From Spirosoma agri (GTDB lineage: Bacteria > Bacteroidota > Bacteroidia > Cytophagales > Spirosomataceae), in contig NZ_JAAGNZ010000001.1 of NCBI RefSeq assembly GCF_010747415.1, positions 2,604,001 through 2,668,000 of the forward strand: a stretch of DNA of 64,000 nt, given 5' to 3'. Under the pieces are notes generated by a model. The model made no database searches. It was given only the letters and a program-made list of their open reading frames with translations, and had not been told where the DNA came from. The position numbers were made by a program, and so were the translations under genes. Below are positions 8,394 to 18,635 of this stretch, one piece after another. Positions within the stretch are counted from its first letter, which is position 1; every line of letters starts with the position of its first letter.

Positions 8394-9505
8394 AATTTCT
8401 GTTTTAATGAAACCGCCTTCCCCGTCTTGGCCGACTGCCGGGCGGCATCCAGAATTTCCATGACAATCATGTTATTTTCTAATGACGTTAATTCATCGGG
8501 TTTAGTTTCTCCGTGAATCAGCTTTGCGTAGTACGCAAATGGGTCAGTGGCAGGTGCTTCGCTCTGTGCTACTTCGGTGGGGCGCTCGTTGGCTTCGTCC
8601 TTTAACCGAATCCGCATTCGCGTGCCGTCGACGGTGAAGACATAGCCGGTCTGACCGTATACTTCCATGTCCTTGCGGGCAAACGGCCAGTTCCACGAGG
8701 CCTGTATGATCGTCTGCGTCTTTGGATAGGTCAGGATGATCGTGCCCTCGTCATCGACTTTTGGATAGATGTCAGGCTTGATCTGCTGGGTAACTGCCAT
8801 AACGGACAAGGGCCGCTGGTTGTGCATGAGCCAGGTCGATAGGTTAGCTCCGTAACAGCCAAAATCAAATAATGCCCCGGCACCATTCGTAGCCGGGTCC
8901 GTCAGCCAGTCCAGAAATTCCTTGTTAACGTTGATTTCTTTCGGTCCCTGATGGCCGTCATGAACCACAATTTTCCGCAGGTCGCCAATCGCTTTTTCGG
9001 TATTGGCCAATGCGTAGGCTTTGTGATTGCTGCCGTACCAGGTTGTTTCGTAATTCGTCAGTAGCTGAACGTTGTGTTTTTTTGCCAACGTTTCCATCTG
9101 TTTGGCATCGGCAAAGCTTGTCGCCAGCGGCTTCTCAACCATCACGTGAATACCCCGTGGCGCGCAGCGTTCAACGGTTTTTCGGTGGTCGACAATCGGG
9201 CCGAAATCAGCAACGGCTTCGGGTTTGGTTTTGTCGAGCATCTCCTCAACCGTCGGATAAACCAGGCTCATGCTATAACCGTGCTGTTTGGCAAATCGCT
9301 CGGCCAGTTCGCGGTTCGGTTCGGCAATGCCGACAATGTCGATATCGGTCTGGTTCTTCTCTTTAAACGCCTTGTTCAGAATACCGTGAACGTGCGAGTG
9401 CACTAAGCCAACGACACCAACGCGAAGCGGCTTTTTCGCGCTTTGGCCGTGAGCTGACTGGATCAGCAGTACTAGTAAAACGACATGAACGGCGGTACGT
9501 ACCAT
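8390..9505 (-). CDS. Exported Gfo/Idh/MocA-family oxidoreductase
   Basis: 371 residues. N-terminal signal peptide (hydrophobic run VVLLVLLIQ, then SAHGQ cleavage region), then the Rossmann motif GVVGLVHSHVHG and the family's VEKPLATSFADAKQME segment, whose Lys is catalytic in relatives. These NAD(P)-dependent enzymes act on sugars and sugar derivatives. ATG at 9503-9505 is chosen because it starts the signal peptide; longer frames add 17 poorly conserved residues. It lies between the sulfhydrylase gene (57-base gap) and cysH (4-base overlap). An exported sugar oxidoreductase is unexpected in a sulfate-assimilation operon. The substrate is unknown. Confidence 0.85.
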   Translation of the reverse strand: MVRTAVHVVLLVLLIQSAHGQSAKKPLRVGVVGLVHSHVHGILNKAFKEKNQTDIDIVGIAEPNRELAERFAKQHGYSMSLVYPTVEEMLDKTKPEAVADFGPIVDHRKTVERCAPRGIHVMVEKPLATSFADAKQMETLAKKHNVQLLTNYETTWYGSNHKAYALANTEKAIGDLRKIVVHDGHQGPKEINVNKEFLDWLTDPATNGAGALFDFGCYGANLSTWLMHNQRPLSVMAVTQQIKPDIYPKVDDEGTIILTYPKTQTIIQASWNWPFARKDMEVYGQTGYVFTVDGTRMRIRLKDEANERPTEVAQSEAPATDPFAYYAKLIHGETKPDELTSLENNMIVMEILDAARQSAKTGKAVSLKQKL

Positions 9506-9562
9506 CAGTAAGGTATTGTTAGTTGGCCAGCATTGGCTTTGATCGCTCAGCAACAATGTGCA

Positions 9563-10756
9563 TTAAGCCACCTTCTCTTTAACCACTTCCGCCGACTTTT
9601 CTACTGCCTGCGTGAAATCGTCGATCAAATCCTCGATCGCTTCCAGGCCGACCGAAATGCGAATAAGGCCGGGCGTAATGCCTAAGACGGCTTTCTCTTC
9701 GGGCTTCAGTTTAGCGTGCGTGGTTGTGTTTGGGTTGGTAACGATCGTTCGCGAGTCGCCCAGATTTGACGATAGTGTAGGAATCGTCAGCGCCTTGAAA
9801 AACGCATTTACCCGGTCGAAGCCGCCTTCCAGTTCAATGGTCACAATAGCACCCCCCGCGCTCATCTGCCGCTTCGCCAGATCGTACTGCGGATGAGAGG
9901 GTAGGAAGGGATACAAAACTCGCTCTACGTCCGCGTGCGTATCCAGCGCTTCGGCCAGTTGTAATGCGTTGCGGCAATGACGCTCCATACGCAGGTCCAG
10001 GGTTTCCAGACTCTTCGACAGCACCCAGGCATTGAACGGCGACAACGATGGCCCCGTATGCCGCGCGAAGAACCGAATTGGCTGGATTAGCTCCTTCGAA
10101 CCAACGACGATACCACCCAGCACCCGTCCCTGACCGTCCATGAATTTCGTGGCCGAGTGGATCGATAGATCGGCACCGAAATCAATTGGTGTTTGCAGAA
10201 TAGGGGTAGCAAAGCAGTTATCGACGTTCAGGATGAAACCGTATTTTTTCTTTAACCGACCCAGCATCTCCAAGTCAACCAGCTCAAGGCCGGGGTTCGA
10301 TGGCGTTTCGAGGTAAACCATTTTGGTGTTCGGCTGCATGGCCGCTTCCCAATCGGCTTCGCTGGCCGTGGCATCGACGTAGGTATGCGTGATGCCCCAC
10401 TTGCTAAGAATTTGGGTGATGATCTGGTGAGCAGAACCAAACAAGGCCCGGCAGGCTACCAGGTGGTCGCCCGATTTCAACAGACCGGCCATGCTCGCGA
10501 ATACGGCCGCCATGCCCGTTCCTGTCGCGATACCGTCCTCGGCGTTTTCCAGCATGCAGACCTTATCAACGAACTCCGTCACGTTCGGATTCGAGAAGCG
10601 GGAATAAATATTGCCTTCTTCCGTTTCGTCAAATAGGGCTTTTCCCTGTTCGGCACTTTCGAAGGCGAAACTTGAGGTTAGGTATATGGGGACCGAATGT
10701 TCGCGGTTCTGCGATTTCTTCGACTGGATACGGATCGCTTTGGTTTGTTTTTTCAT
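9563..10756 (-). CDS. metZ: PLP-dependent O-succinyl/O-acetylhomoserine sulfhydrylase
   Basis: 397 residues of the Cys/Met metabolism PLP family. The PLP lysine lies in the SIHSATKFMDGQGRVLGG segment (about residue 205); YLETPSNPG and the N-terminal VPIYLTSSF typify the trans-sulfuration fold. In this operon it most likely incorporates sulfide into an activated homoserine to give homocysteine, closing the assimilation route. Cystathionine gamma-synthase or gamma-lyase activity cannot be excluded from sequence alone. ATG 10754-10756 fits the conserved start. Confidence 0.87.
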   Translation of the reverse strand: MKKQTKAIRIQSKKSQNREHSVPIYLTSSFAFESAEQGKALFDETEEGNIYSRFSNPNVTEFVDKVCMLENAEDGIATGTGMAAVFASMAGLLKSGDHLVACRALFGSAHQIITQILSKWGITHTYVDATASEADWEAAMQPNTKMVYLETPSNPGLELVDLEMLGRLKKKYGFILNVDNCFATPILQTPIDFGADLSIHSATKFMDGQGRVLGGIVVGSKELIQPIRFFARHTGPSLSPFNAWVLSKSLETLDLRMERHCRNALQLAEALDTHADVERVLYPFLPSHPQYDLAKRQMSAGGAIVTIELEGGFDRVNAFFKALTIPTLSSNLGDSRTIVTNPNTTTHAKLKPEEKAVLGITPGLIRISVGLEAIEDLIDDFTQAVEKSAEVVKEKVA

Positions 10757-10825
10757 ACTTGTCTGGATCAGGATGCTGCCTGGCCTTTCAACTTACACGG
10801 GCCAAGCAGGAGCCTGGCCCAGACA

Positions 10826-11905
10826 CTAAAAGAACTTAATGATTTTACGCAAACTTACGAGGATTACCACAATTCCGACGAGGATCATCATAGTTTTGAT
10901 CGGTAGCTTGCGCGAAAGGTGAGCAGCAATCGGAGCGGCAATCATGCCACCCAGAATCAGCCCCAGAATAACCATGCCGTAGTTGCCGAGACCAACGTAA
11001 AGCGCAAAAACGACCGATGAGGCAAACGACACAAAGAACTCGGCCAGGTTAACGGAGCCAATCGTGTAGCGCGGGTGCCGACCGGCGGCAATGAGGGTCG
11101 AGTTGACGATAGGACCCCAGCCCCCTCCGCCAATGGCATCGACAAAACCACCGAACCACGCCAGCAGGCCAATCTGACGGATGGGCTTTTTCTTTGTTCG
11201 TTTGACTAACGCTTTTTTGATAATCAGGATACCGAGAATAGCCGTGTAGACCGATATAGCGGGAGATAAGTAGTCGGCAACCAGTTCCAGGTCCGATAAC
11301 TTAACGATCAGAAATGCGCCTAAAGCAGCCCCAATGACGCCCGGAATCAGGACAATCTTAAATAGGCGGCTGTTGACGTTACCAAATTTCAGGTGCATGT
11401 AACCCGACACGCCCGAGGTGAAGATCTCGGAACTGTGTACACTGGCTGTGGCAAAGACGGGGCTGATGCCTACGCTGGTTAAAAAGGTTGTCGCCGTAAC
11501 ACCGTAGGCCATGCCCAGAGCACCATCGATCATCTGGGCCACAAAACCAGCCGCAATAAAGTAGAAGATCTCGGGCGTTATATCAACGGCACTAACAATG
11601 ACCGTCAACCGGTCCAGCGTAAAGTAACTCAACAGCAGGTGACCAACAACCATCAGCGCCAGCGCGGCAAAGACATAGATCGCGATTTCGGTCCGGTTAC
11701 GTCGCCTGAGCAACGGATTCGAGGCTGAATCGGATGTGATGACCTGCGCATCCGGAAACGCCGTTCGCAATGCGTTCGCCTGAGCAGTTGTCTGTGTGAG
11801 GTCACCCTGTAGGTTGACTTTTAAGCCGTTAAGATCAAATGGGAGGGTAGGTGGTGAAGCACGTTCTCCGGATGATGCCAGTTCGGTTTCGTCCTGACTA
11901 TGCAT
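10826..11905 (-). CDS. TauE/SafE-family anion permease
   Basis: 359 residues. A charged N-terminal extension of about 70 residues is followed by 8 or so hydrophobic segments with the duplicated TauE/SafE pattern: GFVAQMIDGALGMAYGV in the first half and GGFVDAIGGGGWGPI in the second. The family moves sulfite, sulfonates, sulfate-like oxyanions or organic acids. As first gene of the sulfur cluster it is probably a sulfur-oxyanion carrier; direction of transport is unknown. The N-terminal extension is not typical and may be regulatory. Confidence 0.88.
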   Translation of the reverse strand: MHSQDETELASSGERASPPTLPFDLNGLKVNLQGDLTQTTAQANALRTAFPDAQVITSDSASNPLLRRRNRTEIAIYVFAALALMVVGHLLLSYFTLDRLTVIVSAVDITPEIFYFIAAGFVAQMIDGALGMAYGVTATTFLTSVGISPVFATASVHSSEIFTSGVSGYMHLKFGNVNSRLFKIVLIPGVIGAALGAFLIVKLSDLELVADYLSPAISVYTAILGILIIKKALVKRTKKKPIRQIGLLAWFGGFVDAIGGGGWGPIVNSTLIAAGRHPRYTIGSVNLAEFFVSFASSVVFALYVGLGNYGMVILGLILGGMIAAPIAAHLSRKLPIKTMMILVGIVVILVSLRKIIKFF

Positions 11906-11948
11906 AGTGTTTAAATTCTATCGACTTAATAGATTTGTAAGCTTATGA

Positions 11949-11974
11949 AAAGCGGCACAATGAAGTGCCGCTTT
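11949..11974. terminator. Hairpin terminator upstream of the sulfur cluster
   Basis: AAAGCGGCAC (11949-11958) and GTGCCGCTTT (11965-11974) form a perfect 10-bp stem with a 6-base loop. It lies after the T9SS-domain relic on the minus strand, so it probably served that gene and now ends glycerophosphodiesterase transcription before the sulfur operon begins. Confidence 0.7.
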
Positions 11975-12052
11975 AGCTGTTGATGGATGAGTTGCCAAAG
12001 ATAACGAGATCCGGGCCGTAAATACAAATAAATGACGGATTTCATGCGATTG

Positions 12053-12279
12053 TCAGCGCACAAGGGCAACGCTGCCCACCCGTTTCTGGCGGCTATCGCC
12101 CCGTAACAGAACATCGGCTTCATAGGCATACTGGCCCGATGGCATCGGCACACCCCGGTTCGTACCATCCCAGCATTCGCCGGCGTTGCTGCTGTTGAGC
12201 GGAATGTCACTAACGTCAAAGATGACTTCACCCCAGCGGTTCCAGATCCGGAGCCGGGCAATACGGGTTACGCTATCTA
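12053..12279 (-). pseudogene. C-terminal T9SS type B sorting-domain relic
   Basis: The minus-strand frame ending in TGA at 12053-12055 encodes about 75 residues closely resembling the gliding-motility/T9SS type B C-terminal domain: RIARLRIWNRWGEVIFD, then CWDGTNRGVPMPSGQYAYEA and a final GSVALVR. It has no start codon of its own: an in-frame TAA overlaps the end of the glycerophosphodiesterase gene immediately upstream. It is therefore the tail of a large secreted protein whose body has been deleted. Confidence is high for the domain and good for the relic status. Confidence 0.8.
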
Positions 12280-12285
12280 AATTCT

Positions 12286-13149
12286 CTACTTAACCACCTT
12301 CCACACTTCCAACGGACGATCCGTAGACATGATGTCGGCCCCGTTTTCGGCGAACTTTTTGTAAACCTGGTCGCCTTTGGCAGCGGCCTGTTTGTCGAGA
12401 TTACCGAGGGTTCCCAGGATGCAGGCAATGCCTTTCTGGTGCAGAAACTGGTAAAGTTCTGATTCCGGTTCTTTGACGCCGACAAACGCAACCATTCGAT
12501 TGTCAGGAATGCCGAGTTCGCGCAGCCGGTCGTATTCGGCGCGGTTGCGAATAGTTACCGAAATCATCAAACTCGGGTCCAGTTTATTAACCTTAGCTGC
12601 GTCCTGCGCATTATAGGTAATAATAGCGGCATAATCGCTCATGCCGGTTTTGCGCACCATGTTCACGATTTTCTCAAAAGAAACGTTCCGTTTCACGTCG
12701 AGCGTAAATCCTACTTTGCCCTTGCCCCAGTTAAGTACCTGCTCCAATGAGGGAATTCTATATGTGGTGACGTTGCCCATGTTGTCTTCCAGACGGTACT
12801 GAGCGAGTTCGGCGTAGGTTTTGTCGATCAGTTTGCCGGTTCCCGTAGTGGTGCGGTCGAGGGTGGCGTCGTGCATCATCACCAGCATGCTGTCTTTCGT
12901 CAGGTCAATATCGCATTCAATGATGACGGGCAGATTTTTAGCCAGGTACGCGAATGATTCGATGCAGTTTTCCGGGTAACCCTTTAAGTCGCCACCGCCC
13001 CGATGAGCCGAGATTTTCGCCGGGCCATTGTTGGGTTTATAACTAAAGAATGCGGGTCCACCACCTGCCGGAATTTTAGTGTAGGTCTTTGGGGAGCAGG
13101 TTGTGAGGCCAAGTCCCAGGCCCAGAAACAGGAGAATTTTTGTCGTCAT
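12286..13149 (-). CDS. Glycerophosphodiester phosphodiesterase lipoprotein
   Basis: 287 residues. N-terminal lipoprotein signal ending LGLTTC (Cys at about 18). GDPD signature residues are visible: SAHRGGGDLKGYPENCIESF, ECDIDLTKDSMLVMMHD and DRTTTGTG. The enzyme hydrolyses glycerophosphodiesters to glycerol-3-phosphate and an alcohol, probably in the periplasm. ATG 13147-13149 starts the signal peptide. It ends seven bases before the open part of the T9SS relic, so it borders a deletion junction. Confidence 0.92.
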   Translation of the reverse strand: MTTKILLFLGLGLGLTTCSPKTYTKIPAGGGPAFFSYKPNNGPAKISAHRGGGDLKGYPENCIESFAYLAKNLPVIIECDIDLTKDSMLVMMHDATLDRTTTGTGKLIDKTYAELAQYRLEDNMGNVTTYRIPSLEQVLNWGKGKVGFTLDVKRNVSFEKIVNMVRKTGMSDYAAIITYNAQDAAKVNKLDPSLMISVTIRNRAEYDRLRELGIPDNRMVAFVGVKEPESELYQFLHQKGIACILGTLGNLDKQAAAKGDQVYKKFAENGADIMSTDRPLEVWKVVK

Positions 13150-13491
13150 ATGCAGGAAGAACGTTTTTGGGGATTTCGAGCGTGAAGGCGCTGGTAATTA
13201 ATGGGTTTATACGCCGTATCGCCAGGATGCACCACACAAAGTACACTATACTTCTATAGTTATCGAACAATCAGGAACCGTTCGGGCAAGTCGTGTTGTT
13301 GATGAGTTAGTGATGGTATAGCGCCGGATCAACTGGGTCGTGAATGTCCCCGGAAACCGTGAAAATAGAGTGCCAATGTCAGAATTCATAACGATCACGG
13401 GTTCTTGGTGCTGCATTACCTGATTGCTCAGCTGGATTTGAACCCGGCAGTGCCCATTTACTTTTTGCGATGTCCTTACAATCAACAACGT
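13150..13491. other. 342-base divergent intergenic region
   Basis: The gap separates divergent glycerophosphodiesterase and LLM oxidoreductase genes and must hold both promoters. It contains ATACGCCGTATC (about 13209-13220), the same 12 bases found in the long inverted repeat at 14541. A minus-strand frame of 80 codons (13246-13488) has no recognisable family and is not called. Confidence 0.4.
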
Positions 13492-14511
13492 ATGATTCCC
13501 TTTTCAATTCTCGATCTTTCGCCTATCGTGGCTGGTAATACGCCGACGCAGGCTTTACATAATTCGCTTGATCTGGCCCAACATGCCGAACGGCTGGGCT
13601 ATAACCGCTATTGGGTTGCCGAACACCACAACATGCCGGGTATCGCCAGTGCGGCCACATCGGTCGTGATCGGGTACATCGCCGGGGGCACACGAACAAT
13701 TCGCGTGGGATCGGGTGGGATTATGCTGCCCAACCATTCGCCACTGGTGATCGCCGAACAGTTTGGTACGCTGGAGTCGCTTTATCCGGGTCGGATCGAT
13801 CTGGGGTTAGGGCGCGCGCCCGGCTCCGATCAGCTGACCGCGCGGGCGTTGCGTCGGGATGCAACGAACGCCGACACATTTCCGCAGGATGTCATTGAGC
13901 TGATGCAGTATTTTCAGCCCGATGAAACCAACCAATTCGTGCAGGCTATACCCGGTGTTGGACTCAATGTGCCCGTTTATATTCTGGGGTCGAGCCTGTT
14001 TGGTGCACAGTTGGCGGCCATGCTTGGCCTGCCGTATGCTTTTGCGTCGCACTTCGCTCCGGCGCAGCTGATGCAGGCACTGGCCATTTATCGGGATCGG
14101 TTCAAGCCGTCTGAACAGCGGGAAAAGCCCCATGCTATGGTAGCCGTCAACGTTGTCGCTGCCGATACCGATCAGGAAGCGGAGCGGCTGTTTACATCGG
14201 TTCAACAGCAGTTTCTGTATATCCGGCGTGGGAAAGCCCGGCAGATGCAACCACCGGTTGACGATTTGACCGCCAACTGGCCGGATTACGAATTAGCCGG
14301 TATCGCGCCAGTGTTAGGCTTTTCGGTGGTAGGTTCTCCCAAAACGGTACAACGTGGTCTTGCCCGTATTATTGAGCAGACAAAAGCCGATGAGTTGATC
14401 ATTTCAGCCCCGATTTTCGATCATCAGGCGCGTCTACATTCGATCGAACTGACAGCCGAAGCGCGGACAGCGCTGGCGTCTCAGGAGAGGACCGCAACGG
14501 CTGTTTATTAG
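13492..14511 (+). CDS. LLM-class flavin-dependent oxidoreductase
   Basis: 339 residues of the luciferase-like monooxygenase fold. Typical marks are the start [26 protein letters not shown] near residue 45, [13 protein letters not shown] and [15 protein letters not shown]. These are the markers of the MsnO8/YhbW-type subgroup, which uses reduced flavin; the substrate is unknown. I chose ATG 13492 because conserved sequence starts there; an upstream GTG frame adds 29 unconserved residues. It is a single gene convergent with leuS. Confidence 0.9.
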   Translation: MIPFSILDLSPIVAGNTPTQALHNSLDLAQHAERLGYNRYWVAEHHNMPGIASAATSVVIGYIAGGTRTIRVGSGGIMLPNHSPLVIAEQFGTLESLYPGRIDLGLGRAPGSDQLTARALRRDATNADTFPQDVIELMQYFQPDETNQFVQAIPGVGLNVPVYILGSSLFGAQLAAMLGLPYAFASHFAPAQLMQALAIYRDRFKPSEQREKPHAMVAVNVVAADTDQEAERLFTSVQQQFLYIRRGKARQMQPPVDDLTANWPDYELAGIAPVLGFSVVGSPKTVQRGLARIIEQTKADELIISAPIFDHQARLHSIELTAEARTALASQERTATAVY

Positions 14512-14520
14512 GTAAAAAAA

Positions 14521-14589
14521 GGTTTGGTAGGTCAGATTTCATACGCCGTATCTCCAAGATAAGGCGTATGAAATCTGACCTACCAAACC
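14521..14589. repeat. 27-bp perfect inverted repeat between convergent genes
   Basis: Arm 14521-14547 (starts GGTTTGGTAGGTCAGATTTC) is perfectly complementary to 14563-14589, with a 15-base loop. It lies ten bases after the LLM stop and 31 before the leuS stop, so it can act as a bidirectional terminator. The stem is much longer than termination needs and part of its sequence recurs at about 13208, so it may also be a dispersed repeat unit. Confidence 0.85.
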
Positions 14590-14620
14590 GGTAACCCTTG
14601 ATCGTTACGTATCGAATCAA

Positions 14621-17488
14621 TTAAATCACAACGTTGACGATCCGTTTCGGCACAACGACGACTTTTTTCGGCGACTTACCTTCCAGCCATTTCTGTACAA
14701 TCTCGTCGGCCAGCACCTCGCGCTCGATGTCGGTCGGGGCGCGGTCAATGGCAAAGCTGATCGTTGTCCGGACTTTACCGTTGATCTGGATCGGATACTC
14801 GAACGCATCTTCAACCAGATAGTTGGGATTAAACGTCGGGAATGTCGCTTTCGAAATTGTTCCTGGCACGTTCCCCAGAGCGGCCCAAAGTTCCTCTGTA
14901 ATGTGCGGAGCGTAGGGCGACAGTAGGATGACCAGCTCCTGCAAAACGGCGCGTTTGTGGCAGTTCAGCGTCGCCAACTCATTCACGCAAACCATGAAGG
15001 CACTCACCGACGTATTGAATGAATACGCTTCAATGTCGCTTTCTGCTTTCTGAATGGTTTTGTGCAGCACTTTTAATTCCGCTGGCGTTGGCTGTTCGTC
15101 CGTAACGATCCACAGGTCGCTTTCGGTAGCGGTGCTGTCTTTGTTATCCTTATAGAACAACCGCCAGAACTTGCGCAGGAAGCGGGAAACACCGTCGATA
15201 CCATTGGTATTCCAGGGTTTTGCCTGCTCCAGCGGACCGAGGAACATTTCATACAGCCGCAACACATCCGCGCCGTATTTCTCCACGATCATGTCCGGAT
15301 TGACGACGTTGAATTTTGACTTCGACATCTTTTCGACCTCCGCCCCAACGATGTATTTGCCGTCTGGTTCAAGAATGAACTCCGCATTGTCGGTCAGATC
15401 AGGCCGGGATTTTCTGAACTCGTTAATGTCCAGCACATCATTCTCGACAATGTTAACATCAACGTGTAGGGGCGTTACGTCCTGAGTACCGACTTGATTG
15501 AGCGATAAGAAAACCGGGGGCGTTCCTTCCACACCTGTTCCTTTCAGACGATACACGAAATTGCTGCGCCCCTGAATCATCCCTTGATTGATCAGCTTTT
15601 TGAACGGCTCATCCTGCGGCACGAAGCCCCGGTCTTTCAGGAATTTGTTCCAGAAACGGCTGTAGAGCAGGTGGCCGGTCGCATGTTCCGTACCGCCGAT
15701 GTAAAGGTCCACATTTTGCCAGTAATCGATGGCTTTTTTGGACGCAAACGCACTGTCGTTGTTCGGATCCATGTAGCGATACCAGTACCACGACGAACCC
15801 GCCCAGCCCGGCATTGTGCTCAACTCATATTCGTACCGGGAGCCGTTGCTTCTTCCGGTATATTTCCAGTCTTCAGCGCGACCCAGCGGTGGTTCGCCGG
15901 TCTCGGTTGGCAGGTACTTGTCAATGGCTGGTAACTCAAGCGGCAGGTCGCTCTCATCGATCAGGTAAGGCAACCCATCATTAAAATAAACGGGCACGGG
16001 TTCACCCCAGTAGCGTTGACGGCTGAATACCGCGTCGCGCATCCGGTAGTTGATTTTACCACGACCCAGCTCACGCTTCTCCAGCCAGGCTACCAACGTT
16101 GCCGTAGCCTCTTTGTAGGTCAGGCCATTGATGATGCCCGAGTTGATGTAATGCCCTTCTTTCGTGTTGTCGGCCTGTAGATCGATCGCTTTCTGCGCGT
16201 CCAGAATCGGAACGATGGGCAGCCCGAAATGCGTCGCAAAATTCCAATCGCGCTGATCCCCCGACGGAACGGCCATCACCGCGCCCGTACCATAGCCGGC
16301 CAGTACGTAGTCAGCCAGAAAGATCGGGACCTCTTCGCCACTAAGCGGATTGATGCAGTAACTACCCGTAAACACGCCCGAAACGGCTTTCGTATCGGCC
16401 ATCCGGTCCCGTTCGGAACGTAGTTTGGCTGCGCTCACGTAAGCATTTACCGCTTCCTGCTGCTCTGGCGTGGTCAATGAAGCAACCAATTCATGTTCAG
16501 GAGCCAGCACCATAAACGTCACCCCGTAGATCGTATCAACACGGGTCGTGAAGACTTCGATGACCGATGACGGAAGCGAAACAGACTCGCCACCGATCTG
16601 CTGGGTTGATTTAATCGGGAATTTGACGCTAGCACCCACCGATTTGCCGATCCAGTTGCGTTGCTGCTCTTTCAGCGATTCGGTCCAGTCGATGGTGTCC
16701 AGACCCGTCAGCAACCGGTCGGCGTAGGCCGTGATCCGCATCATCCACTGGCGCATTAGCTTCTGCTCAACGGGGTAGCCGCCCCGTTCCGATACACCGT
16801 CTTTCACTTCATCGTTCGCCAGCACCGTTCCCAATGCCGGGCACCAGTTGACGACTGCATCGGCCAGAAAGGTCAGCCGGTATTTTAAGGTTATCTCATA
16901 GGCTTCCCGCGTCGAGAAGGCGTTCCACTCGGCGGCTGTGAACGACGGCACATCTTCGTCGCAAACGGCGTGCACATCGGTGGTGCCATTGATTGCAAAC
17001 TTGTCCGTCAGGGTTTCGATTGATTCGGCCCGGTCGGTATCCTTATTGTACCAGCTCCGGAACAGTTCCATGAAAATCCACTGCGTCCATTTGTAGAAAG
17101 ACGGGTCGGATGTACGAACTTCCCGCGTCCAGTCATAACTGAAACCGATGTTTTTGAGTTGTTCGATATAACGAGCCCGGTTATGCTCGGTCGTGATGGC
17201 CGGATGCTGGCCGGTCTGGATGGCATACTGTTCGGCAGGAAGTCCAAACGAATCGAAACCCATCGGGTGCAGCACGTTATACCCTTTCAGCCGCTTGTAG
17301 CGCGACACAATGTCCGACGCAATGTAGCCCAGTGGGTGACCAACGTGCAGGCCCGCGCCGGATGGATACGGAAACATGTCGAGTACGTAGTACTTCGGCT
17401 TCTCTGTACTTTCTTCTGGCTTGTAGGTATGATTTTCGTCCCAGAACCGTTGCCAATCTTGTTCGATCTTACGGTGGTTGTACTCCAT
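14621..17488 (-). CDS. leuS: Leucyl-tRNA synthetase
   Basis: 955 residues. Class I synthetase charging tRNA-Leu. The HIGH-type motif appears as [16 protein letters not shown] (about 41-56) and the KMSKS loop as [14 protein letters not shown] (about 720). The CP1 editing domain lies between, with the family's [19 protein letters not shown]. The anticodon-binding helical bundle and small C-terminal domain follow. Length is slightly above the usual 860-930. ATG 17486-17488 gives the conserved start [16 protein letters not shown]. Confidence 0.97.
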   Translation of the reverse strand: MEYNHRKIEQDWQRFWDENHTYKPEESTEKPKYYVLDMFPYPSGAGLHVGHPLGYIASDIVSRYKRLKGYNVLHPMGFDSFGLPAEQYAIQTGQHPAITTEHNRARYIEQLKNIGFSYDWTREVRTSDPSFYKWTQWIFMELFRSWYNKDTDRAESIETLTDKFAINGTTDVHAVCDEDVPSFTAAEWNAFSTREAYEITLKYRLTFLADAVVNWCPALGTVLANDEVKDGVSERGGYPVEQKLMRQWMMRITAYADRLLTGLDTIDWTESLKEQQRNWIGKSVGASVKFPIKSTQQIGGESVSLPSSVIEVFTTRVDTIYGVTFMVLAPEHELVASLTTPEQQEAVNAYVSAAKLRSERDRMADTKAVSGVFTGSYCINPLSGEEVPIFLADYVLAGYGTGAVMAVPSGDQRDWNFATHFGLPIVPILDAQKAIDLQADNTKEGHYINSGIINGLTYKEATATLVAWLEKRELGRGKINYRMRDAVFSRQRYWGEPVPVYFNDGLPYLIDESDLPLELPAIDKYLPTETGEPPLGRAEDWKYTGRSNGSRYEYELSTMPGWAGSSWYWYRYMDPNNDSAFASKKAIDYWQNVDLYIGGTEHATGHLLYSRFWNKFLKDRGFVPQDEPFKKLINQGMIQGRSNFVYRLKGTGVEGTPPVFLSLNQVGTQDVTPLHVDVNIVENDVLDINEFRKSRPDLTDNAEFILEPDGKYIVGAEVEKMSKSKFNVVNPDMIVEKYGADVLRLYEMFLGPLEQAKPWNTNGIDGVSRFLRKFWRLFYKDNKDSTATESDLWIVTDEQPTPAELKVLHKTIQKAESDIEAYSFNTSVSAFMVCVNELATLNCHKRAVLQELVILLSPYAPHITEELWAALGNVPGTISKATFPTFNPNYLVEDAFEYPIQINGKVRTTISFAIDRAPTDIEREVLADEIVQKWLEGKSPKKVVVVPKRIVNVVI

Positions 17489-17588
17489 ATAAACGGATAA
17501 GAATTACTGCGATAGAATGGGCAAAGATACCAATTTTGACCGTTCTGGCTGCTAACAATTAACCAGAACCCACTGTCTGACCATATAC

Positions 17589-18635
17589 ATGATGAAAAGC
17601 GCGCGAATTGCCGGATTAGGTTCTTACGTTCCGGAACGGGTTGTTCCCAATGCCGAACTGGCTCCGCTGGTCAACGTGTCGGACGAATGGATTCAGGGAC
17701 GGACGGGTATCGAGGAGCGCCACTACCGCAAAAAACGCGGGGAAACGACCACGACAATGGGGGCCGCTGCCGCCCGAATCGCCATCGACCGGGCCGGAAT
17801 CCTCCCTTCTGACGTTGACTTTATCATCTTTGCTACTCTTAGCCCCGATTATTATTTCCCCGGAAACGGCGTCTTGCTCCAGCGCGAACTCGGCATCACG
17901 CACCAGACGATGGGGGCGCTTGACATTCGTAACCAGTGCTCCGGCTTCATCTACGCGCTGTCCATTGCCGAACAATTTGTCAAGACCGGGAAATACAAAA
18001 ACGTGCTGATCGTCGGGGCGGAAACTCATTCACACAGTCTGGACTTTACCCCGTCCGGTCGGGATGTAACGATCCTGTTTGGGGACGGGGCCGGGGCTGC
18101 CATCATTCAACCCTGCGACGAACCGGGGCGGGGTATTCTGACGACGCATCTCCACGCCGATGGTACGTATGCCGAGGAACTGGCCTGTATCAATCCGGGC
18201 GCACACGGGGGCTACTACGCTGAAAAATACCAGCTCCGGTTTTCGGAAGAGGAGGTCGAGGCTATTGTGCTCAACGACGATCACACCAGCATTCCTTACA
18301 TGAACGGCCAGACCGTCCTGCGCCATGCGGTGACGCGCTTTCCGGAAGTGATTCTGGAAGCATTAACGGAGATGAACCTGTCGCCGAAGGACATCGATCT
18401 GTTGGTGCCGCATCAGGCCAATCTGCGCATTGCACAACTGGTGCAGAAACGACTGGGCCTGACGGACGAAAAAGTGTTTAACAACATCCATAAGTTCGGA
18501 AACACGACAGCGGCTTCCATTCCCATTGCGCTCTGCGAAGCCTGGGAGCAAGGAAAAATCGACGATGGTGCTTTACTTTGCGTAGCCGCGTTCGGAAGCG
18601 GTTTTACGTGGGGTTCGGCCCTGATTCGGTGGTAG
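17589..18635 (+). CDS. fabH: 3-oxoacyl-ACP synthase III (KAS III)
   Basis: 348 residues. Thiolase-fold enzyme that condenses an acyl-CoA starter with malonyl-ACP. The Cys-His-Asn triad is visible at C117 (DIRNQCSGF), H275 (VPHQANLRIAQ) and N305 (HKFGNTTAAS). Two consecutive ATGs at 17589 and 17592 are possible starts. Many Bacteroidota carry several fabH copies, so this may be a specialised paralogue rather than the housekeeping one. The next gene starts on the base after its stop codon, suggesting an operon. Confidence 0.92.
   Translation: MMKSARIAGLGSYVPERVVPNAELAPLVNVSDEWIQGRTGIEERHYRKKRGETTTTMGAAAARIAIDRAGILPSDVDFIIFATLSPDYYFPGNGVLLQRELGITHQTMGALDIRNQCSGFIYALSIAEQFVKTGKYKNVLIVGAETHSHSLDFTPSGRDVTILFGDGAGAAIIQPCDEPGRGILTTHLHADGTYAEELACINPGAHGGYYAEKYQLRFSEEEVEAIVLNDDHTSIPYMNGQTVLRHAVTRFPEVILEALTEMNLSPKDIDLLVPHQANLRIAQLVQKRLGLTDEKVFNNIHKFGNTTAASIPIALCEAWEQGKIDDGALLCVAAFGSGFTWGSALIRW

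Noticed and set aside
13246..13488. 80-codon minus-strand frame in the divergent gap
   Set aside because: No signal peptide, no family likeness, no ATG with a convincing context, and it covers the region where two promoters are expected.
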